Numbered from the stretch's first letter, positions 13,151 to 26,418 are shown. The stretch: DNA of 64,000 nucleotides from Trichoplax adhaerens (GCF_000150275.1 NW_002060962.1:834136-898135); one strand, 5' to 3'. Made by a program: numbers and translations. The notes: generated by a model from the sequence alone, not told the origin.

Positions 13151-14465
13151 AAAGCACTTGATCAGATAATCCATCAATCAATGTATCAATTAATCTTGTT
13201 TAAAATGATTTTATCTATTATTTATTATTTTGGAAATTGGCTATTAAATTCGTGAGCAATATTACTTGCTGCATATTTTATTATTAATTAATCCGCGTAG
13301 CCATGATGCATCCTAGATATTACAAAAAAATAATAAAAAACAAGACGATATCATTACGAAGGGATTGCTCGAATTTAAGCTAAACCTTATCAAATTCATA
13401 TAGATTGAATAAATTGCAATTTAATAGAGACGCCATTTAGTCATCTACCTAGTATGGGGTACAGAATAAACCATGATGCTAATTTAAAAATATCAAAATC
13501 ATTACAGTCCTCCAGGATCTCTTGTGTACTTTATAATGATAATTTCGTTTTCAATCAATATCATTTCTACTCTTGCTTCGATTAGGTTAATAAAGAAAAA
13601 GTATTCAATATAATACATTCAACATTCTATGTCTTATCTATGTGAAGGAATTGATAATAAAACATTCGATTGCTGTTGTAAATCATGAAATTCGTATCAG
13701 CCAACAAATTGTAGAGTTGCAACGTTCGGATTTATATTTTAAATACTGTACTTAAACTGCTCTGCTAGATACGACAATAGAGTCTGGTATTAAAGTATGA
13801 ATAGTTTAAACTAGCTAGCTGCAAGTTTAAAAATCAGTCGACCGCGAATTAATGTTATTTTTCTATCTCAAAATAAACAAACTATTAAAAACATTATTAA
13901 ATATTCATTTATTTAAGGCAAATAAATGAAGTCGACCTACTTCTATCAATTCAATTACATTATGTCCTTGTAACAGTATAAGATGGTCTTAAGAAGGTGA
14001 TACTAAACAATCTGTTGATTAATTCAAGTTTATTGGGATTTATATATTACACCGATTGAGCTGAGTGTTGGTAATTTTACATGGAGACACTATAGCTTGA
14101 TTTGAATGTTTGTAGCTTCCTTCCGTAAGTCCTCATCATAGAGTGAATTTTAGAGGAATAAATGATTATCTGATGAATATAGAGGATATTCGAATAGGTT
14201 GCATGAATATGAATCGATATCTGTAATTTTCAAGTTTAGCTAACGAGATGGTGTATCAAATAATCAACAGTTACTATCCATGATAATGCTACTAAGACCA
14301 AAAACGAGGTCAATGAATTAAATTTTTTGATTGTTTATCCAGTTCGAATATTGCATAAAATTTTGATGTACAACTCTTGATTGACTTTTACTTAGAACCT
14401 TCTAATAGCTATAGGAAATGCATAAATTATACAATAGTTCCATTAATATTCTACAGAATGAGATT

Positions 14466-14476
14466 TGCACCTGTTA
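14466..14476 (+). promoter_or_regulatory. TGCACCTGTTA word upstream of peptide gene 2
   Basis: 1490 bp upstream of the ATG at 15966, and followed by TTTTATGATAT as in the gene 3 copy. The extra distance compared with the other paralogues is taken up by the tandem repeats at 14776-15460. Confidence 0.45.
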
Positions 14477-14775
14477 TTTTATGATATTTATTTGTTAATT
14501 GAGCTCGGTATATTTCTTGTTAACAATAGAGTTATTAATGTTATATGGCTTGCGGAAAACCTTTAAAAGCTTAAGGATTGACGGCTTAAATTATTGTCTT
14601 TGCTTTTCTGGAGGATTGCAGCTTCAGCCAGAAGAATTATTCCACCCATCTTTTACCTACAGGTACCGATAATCTTCAATTTTAGCATAGTTTCTACTAA
14701 TACTTATGCTATCTAGCTTGGTTTATTTGGAAGATGGTTGTAAATTGTAACTTGCTACATGTGATTTACAAATAC

Positions 14776-15460
14776 GATGACAATTTATAGTAAAATAGTG
14801 TTAAACGAGATACTTTGTAGCTTATTTATCTGCCAGTTACTAAACTGGTATTTTAATGTATTACAATTTTATTACTTTCGCATAGTCCTATTTCTGCTTT
14901 GATTGCCATGATTACAAAATAAGATAATAGTTAGTAGTAGGATGTTGCTAAAACAGAATAACTTACATCGTAGCGTATTTATCTGTCAGTTACTTAATCA
15001 ATTTAAGAAGGTATTCTATTATTATAACTTTAATGGAATGCTACTTCCAGCTTGACTACTACAATTACTATAATCAGTAAAATAAGATAATAATTTTAGT
15101 ATATTGTCAATTATTTAACCGGTATTCTGATTAATTATAATTTTATAACATTAATGTAGTACTACAGTTTGGCTACTAATATTAGTAAAATATTAGGAGG
15201 ATATGTAGCAAGATGTTGGTAAAATGAGGCACAATATAAGATAGTCTAGTCATCGGCTAAATAATCAATCAATATTCTCAAGCATCTTAATTTTATGATT
15301 TTAATGTAGCACTACTTTTGATTCGATTACTATAATTAGCAAATATATCGTGACAATTTGCAGCAGAATGTCGATAAAATGAAGTCATTCTTGTACATAT
15401 ATGCGCCTGCCAAGTAATCGATCGCTATTTTCTTGCATTATTCATCCTTTTATAATTTGA
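14776..15460 (+). repeat. Diverged tandem repeats of about 150-160 bp, 4-5 units
   Basis: Successive units begin near 14776, 14930, about 15080 (truncated), 15195 and 15350. They share the order: GTAGxA(A/G)xATGTTGxTAAAA-type start, a TATxTGxCAxTTAxT segment, TAATTTTAT, TTTAATGTAxxACTAC and TTACTATAATxAGxAAA. The units are diverged and their exact borders are uncertain. The array ends about 500 bp upstream of peptide gene 2 and has no clear counterpart in the duplicated block upstream of gene 3. Confidence 0.65.
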
Positions 15461-15965
15461 ATACTACTTCAAAATGTTCTAAAATACTGTATTAGCTCGA
15501 AGCTTATATTCAAATTGTTCGTAAAATAGGTGAATTTTGTGCGATAGCTAGTCCATTTAGGCTGTTTTTAATATAGCTAAGGAAATCCTTTATAGAAAAT
15601 TCACAGATATTTTCTAAAATATGTACTAATTAAGTTGTGCTAATAACCACTACTTCATTTCTTTTCAATCAACTATTAACTGCCGATATTAAGTAATTTG
15701 CTCTTATTGCTACCAAAGCCTTAATATCTACGCAAAATATTCATTCCTCATGTTATTAATACACAACGACCATAGTTAGTGGTTCTCAATTTAATAAGTC
15801 AATTTGAAAATCATACTTGAAAAAGAATTAACAGTTCTATTGCTATAGTCCATTAATATTGTTTTATAAATCAGTTACCAATCATTTGTTTACAATTATA
15901 AACTCGCTGCTTAAAAATTTACACATTGCTATTTCATCTACTCTAGTTACTATAGGCATATAAGA

Positions 15966-17948
15966 ATGGCCAAATTGAATGTTTTATCGTTGATTGCCTT
16001 TTTGGCTGGCTTAGTCGTTGTCATTGAAGGAACGGATTTTATCATCTTTAATGAAATCCCGCCTACTATTCACGTATGCGGCGATCAGAGGCTACAGATT
16101 TTAGATTATTGGGCAGAATGTGAATTGAACGTCCCCTTTGATGACTGTCCACTCAAGCGTCGCCGATCAGTTGATGTAAATCTCATTTCTGATTTCAACA
16201 AAGAGCCATCTTATAGCAAATTTGATGACCGTAAGTATAAGTCATAATTACTGCTAAATTCTTACTAGTTGTTATTATTCCAGACGAGGTAAACTTGGAT
16301 ATGGTTTCCATGAGTAGTTGCCTTGATAATGAATTTCCAATTCAATTTCAAGATGGTTTAATAAAACTTATTAATTAACTGTATTTTTCTGTTTGTTTAA
16401 TTATGCATTTGCTACTATCTGTATTAGAGAAAAAAATTAGCAGTGTTTGGCCATTCCATTTTATGGATAGCAAATTTTGTCTCATTTCTTTATAACATGT
16501 TATTAATCGTTCATTAGAAATATCTCTTACAAATTGATATTAGTTTAATTTAAAATATGAGTACGGCATAGTCTTTCATTTAATTTCCAGTATACACGGT
16601 ACGGTATAAAGTTACAGAACCTCTGTTAAATAGCTAAAAATGGAGAGTTACTGTAAGATTAGAGAAATGCGGTATGTATATCAGTATATGTCATATACTC
16701 AGGCTTTATCAACCAATGTACAAATGCTGTAGTCGTTACTACTACACAGTACACGGTATAAAGTTACTGAACCTCTGACAGGTCTACGACAAATGGTAAT
16801 ACTATCTGTTAAATGAGCACATTATCGTAAACCGTCAGCAAAGCGACGGGAGTTTGCACTAGTAATAATACGAAGTAAAGCACATAGGACGTATAACAGT
16901 CAGTTATACTAAAAGACTAAATATAGATGATAGTAAATAAGTTCTTTATTGGAGTCATATACTGACATGATTCTTAATTCCTGGGTAGAATATTGTAAAG
17001 GAATATTTAATCATTTTATGTATAAGTTTTATGGAATGATTAATCTAGAGTTTACAGTAAGTTAGTATAATTATCCAGTTTATCTTGATCGTTTCCAACT
17101 GTTCCTATGAGGAGAAAAGGAGTGTAATATTCTCCGATTGACAGACTTGAAAAATGTTACTTTTAAGGTTAAAAAGCGGTCTTGATAATCAAATTAGGGA
17201 ATTATTCTGTTTAACAACTTAAATCTTGAGTTAGAGGATCGAAAACCTTACTGGTTAAAAATTCATCCATCAAGATTACTTACGCAATGCTTGATTAGAT
17301 TAATTTGTTATATCATAGAGGCAGCAATGTAGCCTTTAAAAGTTACCAAGGCCTTTACGTGATTTGAAATGACATCTTCACTCGACGTGTTCATTAAATA
17401 CTTTCGGTATATTGCAGTTGTAAATTCAATTTAGCACCCTTACATTTTTAAATCCATTTCTTTTATATATGTATGTATTTATTTATACGTATTGTCATAA
17501 GAAATATGTATCCATATATAGTAAAGCATACAGTACATTCTAAGAAGTAATTTATCAATCTTAAGCAGAGTTTGCTTGATAATTCCGATTCCTGATGGAT
17601 ATTATTTAACATATAGCTAACATTTACAATTTTATAGTTAATTTATGTAGGTGCAGTCGTATAATTAATATTTTTGATTTATCGCTGATATGTATCATTT
17701 ACTATACAGGATTGATTGAAGCTGACAACGTTAATAATTTCTTAAAATTTGGAAAAACTTTATATGCGCGTCTTCAACCTTTGAATCTTGAAAAAATAGA
17801 CGAGAAATGCTGTATGCCAGCACCCAATCCAGCGACTGAATGTGGTATGTTGCCTGATTTATGTCCTGGCGGTAGCATGTTTGATGAAACTACCAGAGAA
17901 CAAGTTATTATAGGTGGTTGCGAAGTTTTTATTGAAGAAAATCTATAA
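15966..17948 (+). CDS. Secreted cysteine-rich prepropeptide 2 (insulin-like layout)
   Basis: Exons 15966-16230 and 17710-17948 with a 1479-bp phase-1 GT-AG intron give 167 residues. The signal peptide is about 1-22 (ends VIEG). The N-terminal half has HVCG at 36-39 and Cys 38, 52 and 61 (C-x13-C-x8-C), followed directly by the basic site KRRR at 64-67. The connecting segment is about 55 residues. The C-terminal half has CC 122-123, Cys 133, Cys 140 with C-PGG, and Cys 159 after 18 residues, ending in FIEENL. It is very similar to peptide 3, so this is a recent duplicate pair. The layout (signal, B-like half, basic site, connecting peptide with a phase-1 intron, CC-bearing A-like half) recalls insulin precursors, but the Cys spacing differs. 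An unrelated Cys-rich family remains possible. The poly(A) signal is at 18058-18063. Confidence 0.88.
16590..16777 (+). repeat. Direct repeat pair in the intron of peptide gene 2
   Basis: A roughly 30-bp sequence (ACACGGTA...TATAAAGTTAC...GAACCTCTG) occurs at 16590-16626 and again at 16748-16777 inside the intron. The first copy carries an extra CGGTA-type insertion. Nature unknown. Confidence 0.6.
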
Positions 17949-18050
17949 TTTTTCTCGCTATCAATCGTTGATTTAAGTAAGCAGAACTATCCAATTTACT
18001 CCCTCAAAGTATGATTGCTTACTGCGATCAAATATGTAGACTGCAAGATG

Positions 18051-18063
18051 TGAAGGCAATAAA
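18051..18063 (+). terminator. Shared 3' UTR block and poly(A) signal of peptide gene 2
   Basis: TGAAGGCAATAAA, followed by GATGATGTT as in gene 3. AATAAA is at 18058-18063. Confidence 0.65.
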
Positions 18064-18089
18064 GATGATGTTATAAAATCGATTCTTGA

Positions 18090-21000
18090 ATTTCGCTTTA
18101 TTTATTTTTGTTCCGTTGATTTAAATTTTGGATCATGAGGCTATTTATTTTAATAATAGAGCCTTGAAATAGACATGTTCCATTTCTATTCAGACTTAAT
18201 CTAAATTAGACTAGTGTAACTAACAGATTATGCAAGTTAAATTGAAAGCTATTGCTGTAGTTTGTACAACAATAAAGTTTAGCTTGCTAAACTTTATTGT
18301 ACAAAAGTAGATTCGACTGCCAATATAGAGAAAAAATTTCTTGACAGTTGGGCAATCTCAGCTTTCGTGCTTGATGACTGCTAGAATTTCTCGCGGACAC
18401 AGTAGGTAATTTTTAAGTTCTATATCTATTAGTATATTGTAAATTAAATTACCATAGGAAGAATAATACCAATAAGAAGAAATAGGTCAAATTTGTGATA
18501 CTGTCAATAAAACTATATTGCGATAATATTCTAATATACCTATCTTATTTACTGTATATGTACGTGTATCTAAGTACAGTATATGAATTATGATCGTCAA
18601 CTACCCAGTATAAAAATACTGTTGTGCATTATTTTGCTAGCTGGGATCATAAATTGTGAGGTTGATAGATAAAAAATCTTCAAAACTTTAGAAAATATAA
18701 GATTTATTGAACAAAACCTCGTTTACGAAGATACAACGTAACCGATTAGCTGAGGACCTCTAACGAGAAAGAACTTTCTTACTATACTAGACTACTCGCT
18801 TAATACTTTTCCGCGTTTACAGTCTTAGCACCTTACTTACTACACACTTCAGTATTAGCATCTCAAATACAGACTAGTTTACATCTTTCATGTGAAGCTC
18901 TAGTGTGAGCACTGTAGCACTCCTCTTCAAAAGGATTACAGTTACTAAGCTAGCTATATTTAATGCTTAAGCCTCGAACGAGAATATCTATCACATGTTG
19001 AACACAACGCCTACGGTAGACATTACTAAATATATCATCAACTTAGAATACAATATTACACTGTCTTATATAAATAAACCCGTATGATAGTTAATAGCCT
19101 CTGTTATTGTAGCATACTTTCCCAAAATCTTTTTAATAGTAGTTATTGTATTATATTTATTGGTATATGTTCATCTCAGTGACGAATAGGAATCTCACGT
19201 CATTTCACATTATCTAACATCGCCAATAGGCCGTAAATTTATCTCCTGCAGCTTATACCATAACTAATAGATAATTACCATCAAAATTGCCGTTACTTTT
19301 CTCTTATAACATGTCATACATAGTATAAGACCAGCTGATTTATTAGTTTCCTCTACTAATAAATTGGTAATGTTACACTGATTATGTATATTCCCTCTAT
19401 ATTCCAGTAAAATGGGTAATTTTGTCTGTAGGTGGGGGCTACTTTTACTCTCACGTTGTTTTATATCATTATCATATTATTTCTTAGTATTTCAGAGCAC
19501 AAGTATAAATATATAGAAGTAAAAATTTTAGTAATAACTCTCGGAATAGCATATTTTCAACATTGTGGGTTTGAAGTCTAGCTATAGTAAGAATAATGAA
19601 ATTCATTTCTGAATATCTCTATTCTGTCATTTGCAAGGTGACTCAATCATAGGTGTATGCTATTAAAAATTGAACTTCTGAAATTTTGAATCGGCCTAAT
19701 CAATGGTATTTGTTCTTTGCTATCGGTCGATAAACATAGTAAAATCTTAGTGCATGTTAGTAATTTGCATTCAATTACTATTAATGAAATAGACATTTCG
19801 GAATCGTGCGTTTTTAAAGTTATGGAATTTAAAAGCCTAAATTTACTAATCATTTAGGGATAAATTGTGGGATTATATTCAACTGATACAAACTTAAAAT
19901 AAATCTATTTTCCGCATAGAAAGTAGTTGCTTGTATAACTTTAATATGATTGATTATAAGAAGGGTACGGTAGTAACTATGAACTTATTTAATCGTATTT
20001 TGATAATAAAAACTATAGTCTTTGCCTTAAAAGTATCATAACGAGTCTTATGCCTGATAATGGTAAGCTCAAGCTGAAGCGTTATATTTGTGAACTACGT
20101 TGGATAAATTTTTACTAACTTTAGCTATAGGTAAGAGCGTAAACAGATTAGTTTCAGAGGACATATATCACTTTATTAATACGCGAAAAGATTTGAACTT
20201 TTAAAAGAATGACTTTATAATATTGTAGTATAGCTTCCTTATGCTAGTATGAGGAGAATTACTCGCCTTACATCAAGCTAAGTAATATTAAGCAACATCT
20301 AAGAATTTAAACTGACCTTAATCGGTGCTTTAATCTTGATGTTCGAGGTGAAATGCTCATTAAAATTAGAGCCTATTTAAGAAAGTTAAATCGAAATTTT
20401 AATATTCTAAATCCGTAATCACGCTTTGATTCTGCCTTTATATAGACAAAAGTGTTAAAATCTGCAACGATAAAGACTAATTGGTTTAATTGATGCGACA
20501 CATTAGGCGTGCGCTATATTTAAATTTTCGGCTAATTATATTTTCAGACGGATTAAATTGTAAATAAGCTCTCCGCGAACAAAAGTAGTAGAATAAATAG
20601 AGATGAGAGCAATAAAAATGCTAGCAAGTCATATTCTTTTAACAGATAACATCATATAAATAGTGAACTGATATAGCTGAAATTAGCATAGAATCAAACT
20701 AGAAGGAATCCAGTTTAGTTTCTAACTCAAGAATGATTACTATTAGACATGATACGTTGAAACAGCTAACCGTTATGCAGCATAAAACTCATCGACGTAA
20801 AATAAGCAATCGAAAATTTCGAAATGCGGGCTAATATTTTCTAGTTAATGCCACGCAATAATTAATTAGTAGCGTTATTAATTAATTATCACTTTCTAGA
20901 TATAATGCTGTCGTTAAATTTATAAAGATAACCGGTAACCAGTATTGCTCTTAATGATAAGTAATATTGTTTCTATTTCGTAATATAAAGCGTTCATGTC

Positions 21001-23150
21001 CTATTATATAAGAATGCCAATTTTTAAATCATTACCTGCGTAAGAGTGTTGAGATACAAAATGAAAATTATTATGATTTAACTGCGGACAAATTAATAAT
21101 ACCGGTACTCTTCAACAATAGCTAAATTTTCTTATGGCAAAGCAATAGATTAAATTTTAGCATGAATCTTCGCTTTGCAATAAATTTGCAGATAATTCAA
21201 CAGCTAAGAAAACAAGGACATTCAGAAGGAAAACTTACTATTTTAATAATGGTTTCTATATTATGATAGTAATAAATTATTAGCAACATGCTCTACATAA
21301 ATACGGATATCTAGGAAATGGAATTGCTTCGGATATTAGGTAATATAATTATATTCATTTGAAAGCATTCAAGCATGGTATTATTTCAGCTCCTTTTGGA
21401 ATATTTTATCTTTATGACACTCTTACAGATGATCTTCATCAGAATTCTAAACATTGCTATAATAGCCTTATCAATATAATTACTTCTCTCGCTCTGATTT
21501 AATGAGTTTAAAAATTCAGTAGAGATCCGCCTATTCTGACAAAAATCTCTATTATCTACATGGCTTAATTATTAAATATATCATTTTAAGCATTATTACA
21601 GAGATTATTGACTAATATCAAGTGCTGTAAGTTCATCAATTAATTATCGCCTAGCTATTTGCTGCTAGAGTTCAATTATGTAGTAGATTATTTTGGTTAG
21701 AAAGTGGCTACAAACTAGATTTACAATAAAGCTGGTATGATTTGAGTAATGAATATATGCCACAGTACTGAGCGCTACTTTTAGCAATCCGAATTATTAG
21801 CCTTAAGGATGTGGCGTTAATGTTAGTCTTGGGAACTGAAATATCTCTATGTTTGTGCTTTATTTTTCTATCAGAGGTAATTGTATATGGTAATCATTAA
21901 GCATCTTACAGCACAATAAAATAAATCATTCAACTGTTTTAAACTTTAATTCGTCGCTCAGACAATATGTGACAAAATTCTGCTAACATCAATATCCTGC
22001 ACCTACGACGGCGACACTAATCATAACATTTCATGTTACGCAGATAGTTCATAATTATCATCAATTCTGCAAGCTAAAGAATAGTCTGATTGGATATCTG
22101 AAATCAAATTATAACAAAATTATAATACGTAGGTACCACCTTTCAACTGAAGTATCTTCATAAATGATTTATAACGTTGGAGTACATGGACCAATACTTT
22201 AAAATGCAAAACGTATCAGTAAAGTTTAATCACTACTATAAGTGTAAATTTCTATCATGAAATTTGTACACTATATTAGTCAAATTGGATATTCTTTCAT
22301 GATTATAAGAATTTTTGTATAGCTTTAACAAATATTTACTACACGAATTCAAGTGAAAATTAATGACTATGTCTGGATGCTATAGAGAACTTATGACTAT
22401 ACGTCAGAACAGAGGGTAGGAAGTTGATCTAAGAATTACATCATTTATTTATGGCCTATTGTTTATTTCTATTTCATTTACACTTTGGCCATTCGATACT
22501 GCTACCTGCATTAAGTGCAATAGAAGACGTCAACGTAAAATATAATATTAATATGCCGTCAAAAATTTTTACTACATGATACATTATTAACAATGGAATA
22601 CCAGTACAAGTTAAATTTATTTGAAATGTGTTAATAGGCGTAGTAAAAAATTAACACTAAGAATAGTGTGTTTTAATTTTCAGCTTATTAATTTTCACAG
22701 TGTTATAGTGCTAACAAAACGACAGGAAACATACTATATAGGATATAGAGCTATTAAATAATAATTGATTTGGTCTTACTCCTTAGTTGAATTCTGATTC
22801 TGGCAGCTGTAATTCTGTGATTGGAAATGAAGATTTGATGAATTAAATTTTGATGAATTATAGAGATTATCGCGATGAACTTACTACACGTTTTAAGATA
22901 AAGAAATACTTTATAAAAGGTTTTTCGTGGACAGTAGATATGAAGTTGACTGTTTCTCTATTTTACTGTGTCCAGTATATCAATCTAAATTACATTATTG
23001 CTAAGAATTTGCTGTATTACGATAGTTCATAGGATTAAAAGGTCAATATGAGTACATGCAAATAAAAATTACTGAATATAATAATAAACTAATGCGCTAA
23101 TACGATATTTTATATCTACTAGAATAAAGTTTGATATTTATTCATCAATA
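18090..23150. other. Intergenic DNA with a hairpin, no gene seen
   Basis: No coding stretch is supported. The part at about 18600-19400 is richer in C than its surroundings and may be an old mobile-element relic, but I could not delimit it. The hairpin at 18261-18306 is listed separately. Confidence 0.4.
18261..18306. other. Near-perfect hairpin downstream of peptide gene 2
   Basis: The arms CAATAAAGTTTAGC and GCTAAACTTTATTG are perfectly complementary around a 2-base loop. The pairing extends outward through TTTGTACAA/TTGTACAAAA with a 2-base bulge. It may be an RNA stem-loop or a small palindromic insertion. Confidence 0.6.
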
Positions 23151-24738
23151 GTTAGATAAGCCAATTTATCAATCAATATATCAATTAATCTTGTTTAAAA
23201 ATGATTTCATTCATTATTTATTCTGCTTGAAGTGACTTATTGGATTCCCAATGGAAGGCACTTAGTGCTTAGTTGGTGTATAATTATCTAGATAGAAATA
23301 AAGGTGCATCCTAGGTGTTTCAAACAAATAGTAATATCATTGCTACGATATTATTCGATTTCTTGGCTAGACAATATTTATCAGATTCATTTAGACTGGA
23401 TTGCTTAGACATAAACAGGGATAGTGCTATTATCTATAAAGCATTAATTATTGAAAAAATCCGTCAAATTAACTTAAAACTAAACAGCGTTACTAATACG
23501 CTAAGGCGTCCCACTTCCTATTGTTACATTTTCCTTCATAAGCCAATGCAATATCTATTTTTGACTACGTAGCAATTGAAATGTTACTATCAACATTAAA
23601 AATTTATCTTATTAATCAAACGAACTGATTATTTTTATATTAAAAATAGGTTTATTATTTTTTAAAGTGCACAGCATATCGATTAACCATTGCATATAAC
23701 TGATAAACTCTTTTGGTACTTAATTATTAAGCTTTGCTACCTAGCGCATTACTTCAATGTTTAAGATTATTAGTCATCCTTTATTGCAAAAATTAAATGT
23801 ATCACTAGCCACTCTTCTTAATCGAGATTACGTAACTGTATTAAACATTTCGTTTCTCTGTTTAGCATCTTTATAAAAGTCTATTTCGATACATTTGCAT
23901 TGCCAAAATATTATATTATTCAGTTGGTATTTGTCATCTACGCTAATTTTGTACATCATCTTATAAAATTTGAACTCTTGTAATACATAGATTGTAGCAG
24001 TTGAATGGCTTAACTAGATAGATGATGCAATATTATATACTTCGGTATGGCGTTAAGGCAAAAGGTGTTCAAGTCTACCCAAGCGAAAACTTTAATGGTG
24101 ATCACTCACTCAAGTGTGGAGTGATATGTGTCATTTTATATGTCATCGTAATCAAAACATTATTGAATATTTATAAATTTACGGCAGCTATAGGAAATTG
24201 ATCAAATTCTATCGATCATATTACTCCAATTGAATATAAACATAACGCCTTAGGGCGAAAAGAATTTTAAAACAAATTATTGATTTGTTAAAGTCCGTAC
24301 GAGATTGATACTTTTATCACGTTAGATATTCGAAGCGATTTTATGTAGAGTTTATATATCTTGGTTGATACAATAGAGCTTCTTCTAGAAAGTTCTCTGC
24401 ATCTTAAAATGAGGTATAAAAAATAGGATAACTATCTAAGGAATGTAATAGGAATCTAAATAACACGACACAGTTATCAACACCGTTAGTTATCCAAGTG
24501 GACTGACGATATCGAATTAAATGATTTACAATTCGAATGATGATGAGACCAAGGCACTAAAATATTAGTTTCGAAATAAATTTCTTGATTGTTTATTTCT
24601 GAATACGTAATATTTTAATATTCATTTCCCTATTGGCCTTTAGTTGGAACAGTCCTAATAATTATAATCATTATAATCAGAAGGAAATCCATAAATTACA
24701 AAACAAATCGATTAATATTCGACAGGACAGGAAGATTT

Positions 24739-24749
24739 TGCACCTGTTA
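24739..24749 (+). promoter_or_regulatory. TGCACCTGTTA word upstream of peptide gene 3
   Basis: 718 bp upstream of the ATG at 25467, with TTTATGATAT following as in the gene 2 copy. Confidence 0.45.
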
Positions 24750-25466
24750 TTTATGATATTGGCGAATATGCTAATTGCGATTGATCCACTTCTGTTATTA
24801 ATAGAGGCCATTAATTTTGCATGCCGATAGCTTAAGGGCAACCTTTAAAAGCTAGCGGATTAACGGTTTTACGTTATTGTGTTTGCTTGTCTGGAAGATT
24901 GCAGTTTCAGTCAAAAGAATATTCCATCCGCTCTCACCTAAGGTAATCTTTAGTTTTAGCGCACTTTCCATTTGCATTTGTACTATGGAGTCCTTGTCTG
25001 TGCTATAATAGACAAAATAGAATGATAATCTGCAGAATGCTATCAATTGAATAGGGCTATAGGTGTATGTATTTTGATTTTTAAATTTTACTCCTACTTT
25101 GCATAGCCTTAAATATACTAGTATAATATTCAATAATCTATATTCAAATAGTTAATAAAGCATATTAATACAACAGCAACTTTACTCAGTGCAATATTAG
25201 TTTAATCAAATCTTGATAATGTAGAAAATTTACTCGTAATCTTCATATTATCATTGAGTTAACTTACAGCTACTAGAGTACTTAATCTCTAAGCAAAGTA
25301 AAATCGAATACCAAATAGTGTTTTATGTTATTAAGATATCATGTAATAGTTTTACTTGAAAAAAGAAGGACTATCATAGCAAAGTCTATTCAATGGTAGA
25401 ATAAATTGGCTTGCCAATATTTTGTATTTAAATTTTATATGTAAAAATTATTTTAGGTAGATAATA

Positions 25467-26418
25467 ATGGCCAAATTGAATGTTGTATCTTTGGTTGCCT
25501 TTTTGGCTGGCTTAGTCGTTGTCATTGAAGGAGGAGATTTCATCATCTTCAATGAAATTCCTCCTACTGTTCACGTTTGCGGTAATCAGAGGCAGCAGGT
25601 TTTAGATTACTGGGCAGAATGTGAATTAAACATTCCCTTCGATGAATGTCCACTTAAACGACGTCGATCAGTTGATGTAGACATTGTTACTGATTTCAAG
25701 AAAGAGCCATCTTATACCAAATTTGACGACCGTAAGTATAAGTTGCAACTGAAAGATACTACGGCCTCAATGATAATTGGGCTGTATACTTTATATTTAT
25801 TTAACATCTATCTAATAATATCGCCAAAACTATAATTCCTAGATAATGTGTATATCAACTAGGCATTTCTACCTCAGATGATGCATATGTTGATAGTGTC
25901 TTTCATTGTTAGAAAATTATTGATCTATCAATTTAGTAACAGAGATTGGTAAATGGACATTAATTCAATTTTATTTCAAATTAATATACAAATATAATTG
26001 TTCTATTAGCCTACTTTAGAACATCTACCCAAAAAAGTATTTAATAATGTAGAAATTGAATAGCCAAATCATTTTAATTCTTACTAGTTGATATGCAACA
26101 TCTTGCCAGTAACTTATATACAATTCTTGATTTTTCAAGGGGATAGCGGATAATAACTTCTTTCTTTATTATGTAGGATTGATTGAAGCTGGTCACCACA
26201 CTAATAACTTCTTGAAATTTGGAAAATCTTTATACACCCGTCTTCAAGAATTGAACCTTGAAAAATTAGACGAGAAATGCTGTATGCCTCCACCCATGCC
26301 TGCCAAGGAATGCGAAATGTTGCCTCAGCTATGTCCTGGTGGCAGTATGTTCAATGAAGCCCTTAAAGATGATATCATTAAAGGTGGTTGCGAAATTTTT
26401 ATCGAAGAAAATCTATAA
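25467..26418 (+). CDS. Secreted cysteine-rich prepropeptide 3 (insulin-like layout)
   Basis: Exons 25467-25731 and 26177-26418 with a 445-bp phase-1 GT-AG intron give 168 residues. Exon 1 has exactly the same length (265 bp) as in gene 2, and exon 2 is one codon longer. The signal peptide is about 1-22. Cys 38, 52 and 61 are spaced x13 and x8, with the KRRR site at 64-67, CC at 123-124, then Cys 134, 141 (C-PGG) and 160, and an FIEENL end. Without splicing, exon 1 reads on for a 122-codon open frame into the intron, ending at 25835. That extended product is not favoured because it lacks the conserved C-terminal half. Flanks show it was duplicated together with gene 2. The poly(A) signal is at 26527-26532. 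Confidence 0.88.

Larger units (their letters stand above)
13160..18085 (+). repeat. Segmental duplication copy A, carrying peptide gene 2
   Basis: Similar to copy B at about 23160-26545. Matching anchors include TATCAATTAATCTTGTTTAA near 13190 and 23180, the TGCACCTGTTAT word at 14466 and 24739, an AACCTTTAAAAGC stretch at about 14559 and 24841, both gene exons, and the 3' UTR to about 18085 and 26545. Copy A is longer, because of the tandem repeats upstream of the gene and a longer intron. Outer boundaries are approximate. Confidence 0.7.

Noticed and set aside
18621-18868. A further solo LTR (TGTTGTGC...TCTCA with AATAC on both sides)
   Set aside because: The ends are poor (TCTCA rather than ACA), it is only about 240 bp long and lacks a convincing TATA/poly(A) order; the 5-bp match may be chance.
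23315-23572. An 85-codon open frame as a gene
   Set aside because: The matching place in the duplicated block near 13.3 kb does not keep the frame, and no motif or signal peptide is visible.
24633-24830. A 65-codon open frame with a hydrophobic end
   Set aside because: It lies over the E-box-type word in duplicated non-coding sequence and is not open in the gene 2 copy.
24852-25133. A 93-codon minus-strand open frame
   Set aside because: It lies in the duplicated upstream region of gene 3 with no protein character; long AT-rich chance frame.
25467-25835. A 122-codon unspliced product of peptide gene 3
   Set aside because: It runs through a perfect GTAAGT donor used identically in gene 2 and would lose the conserved second half.
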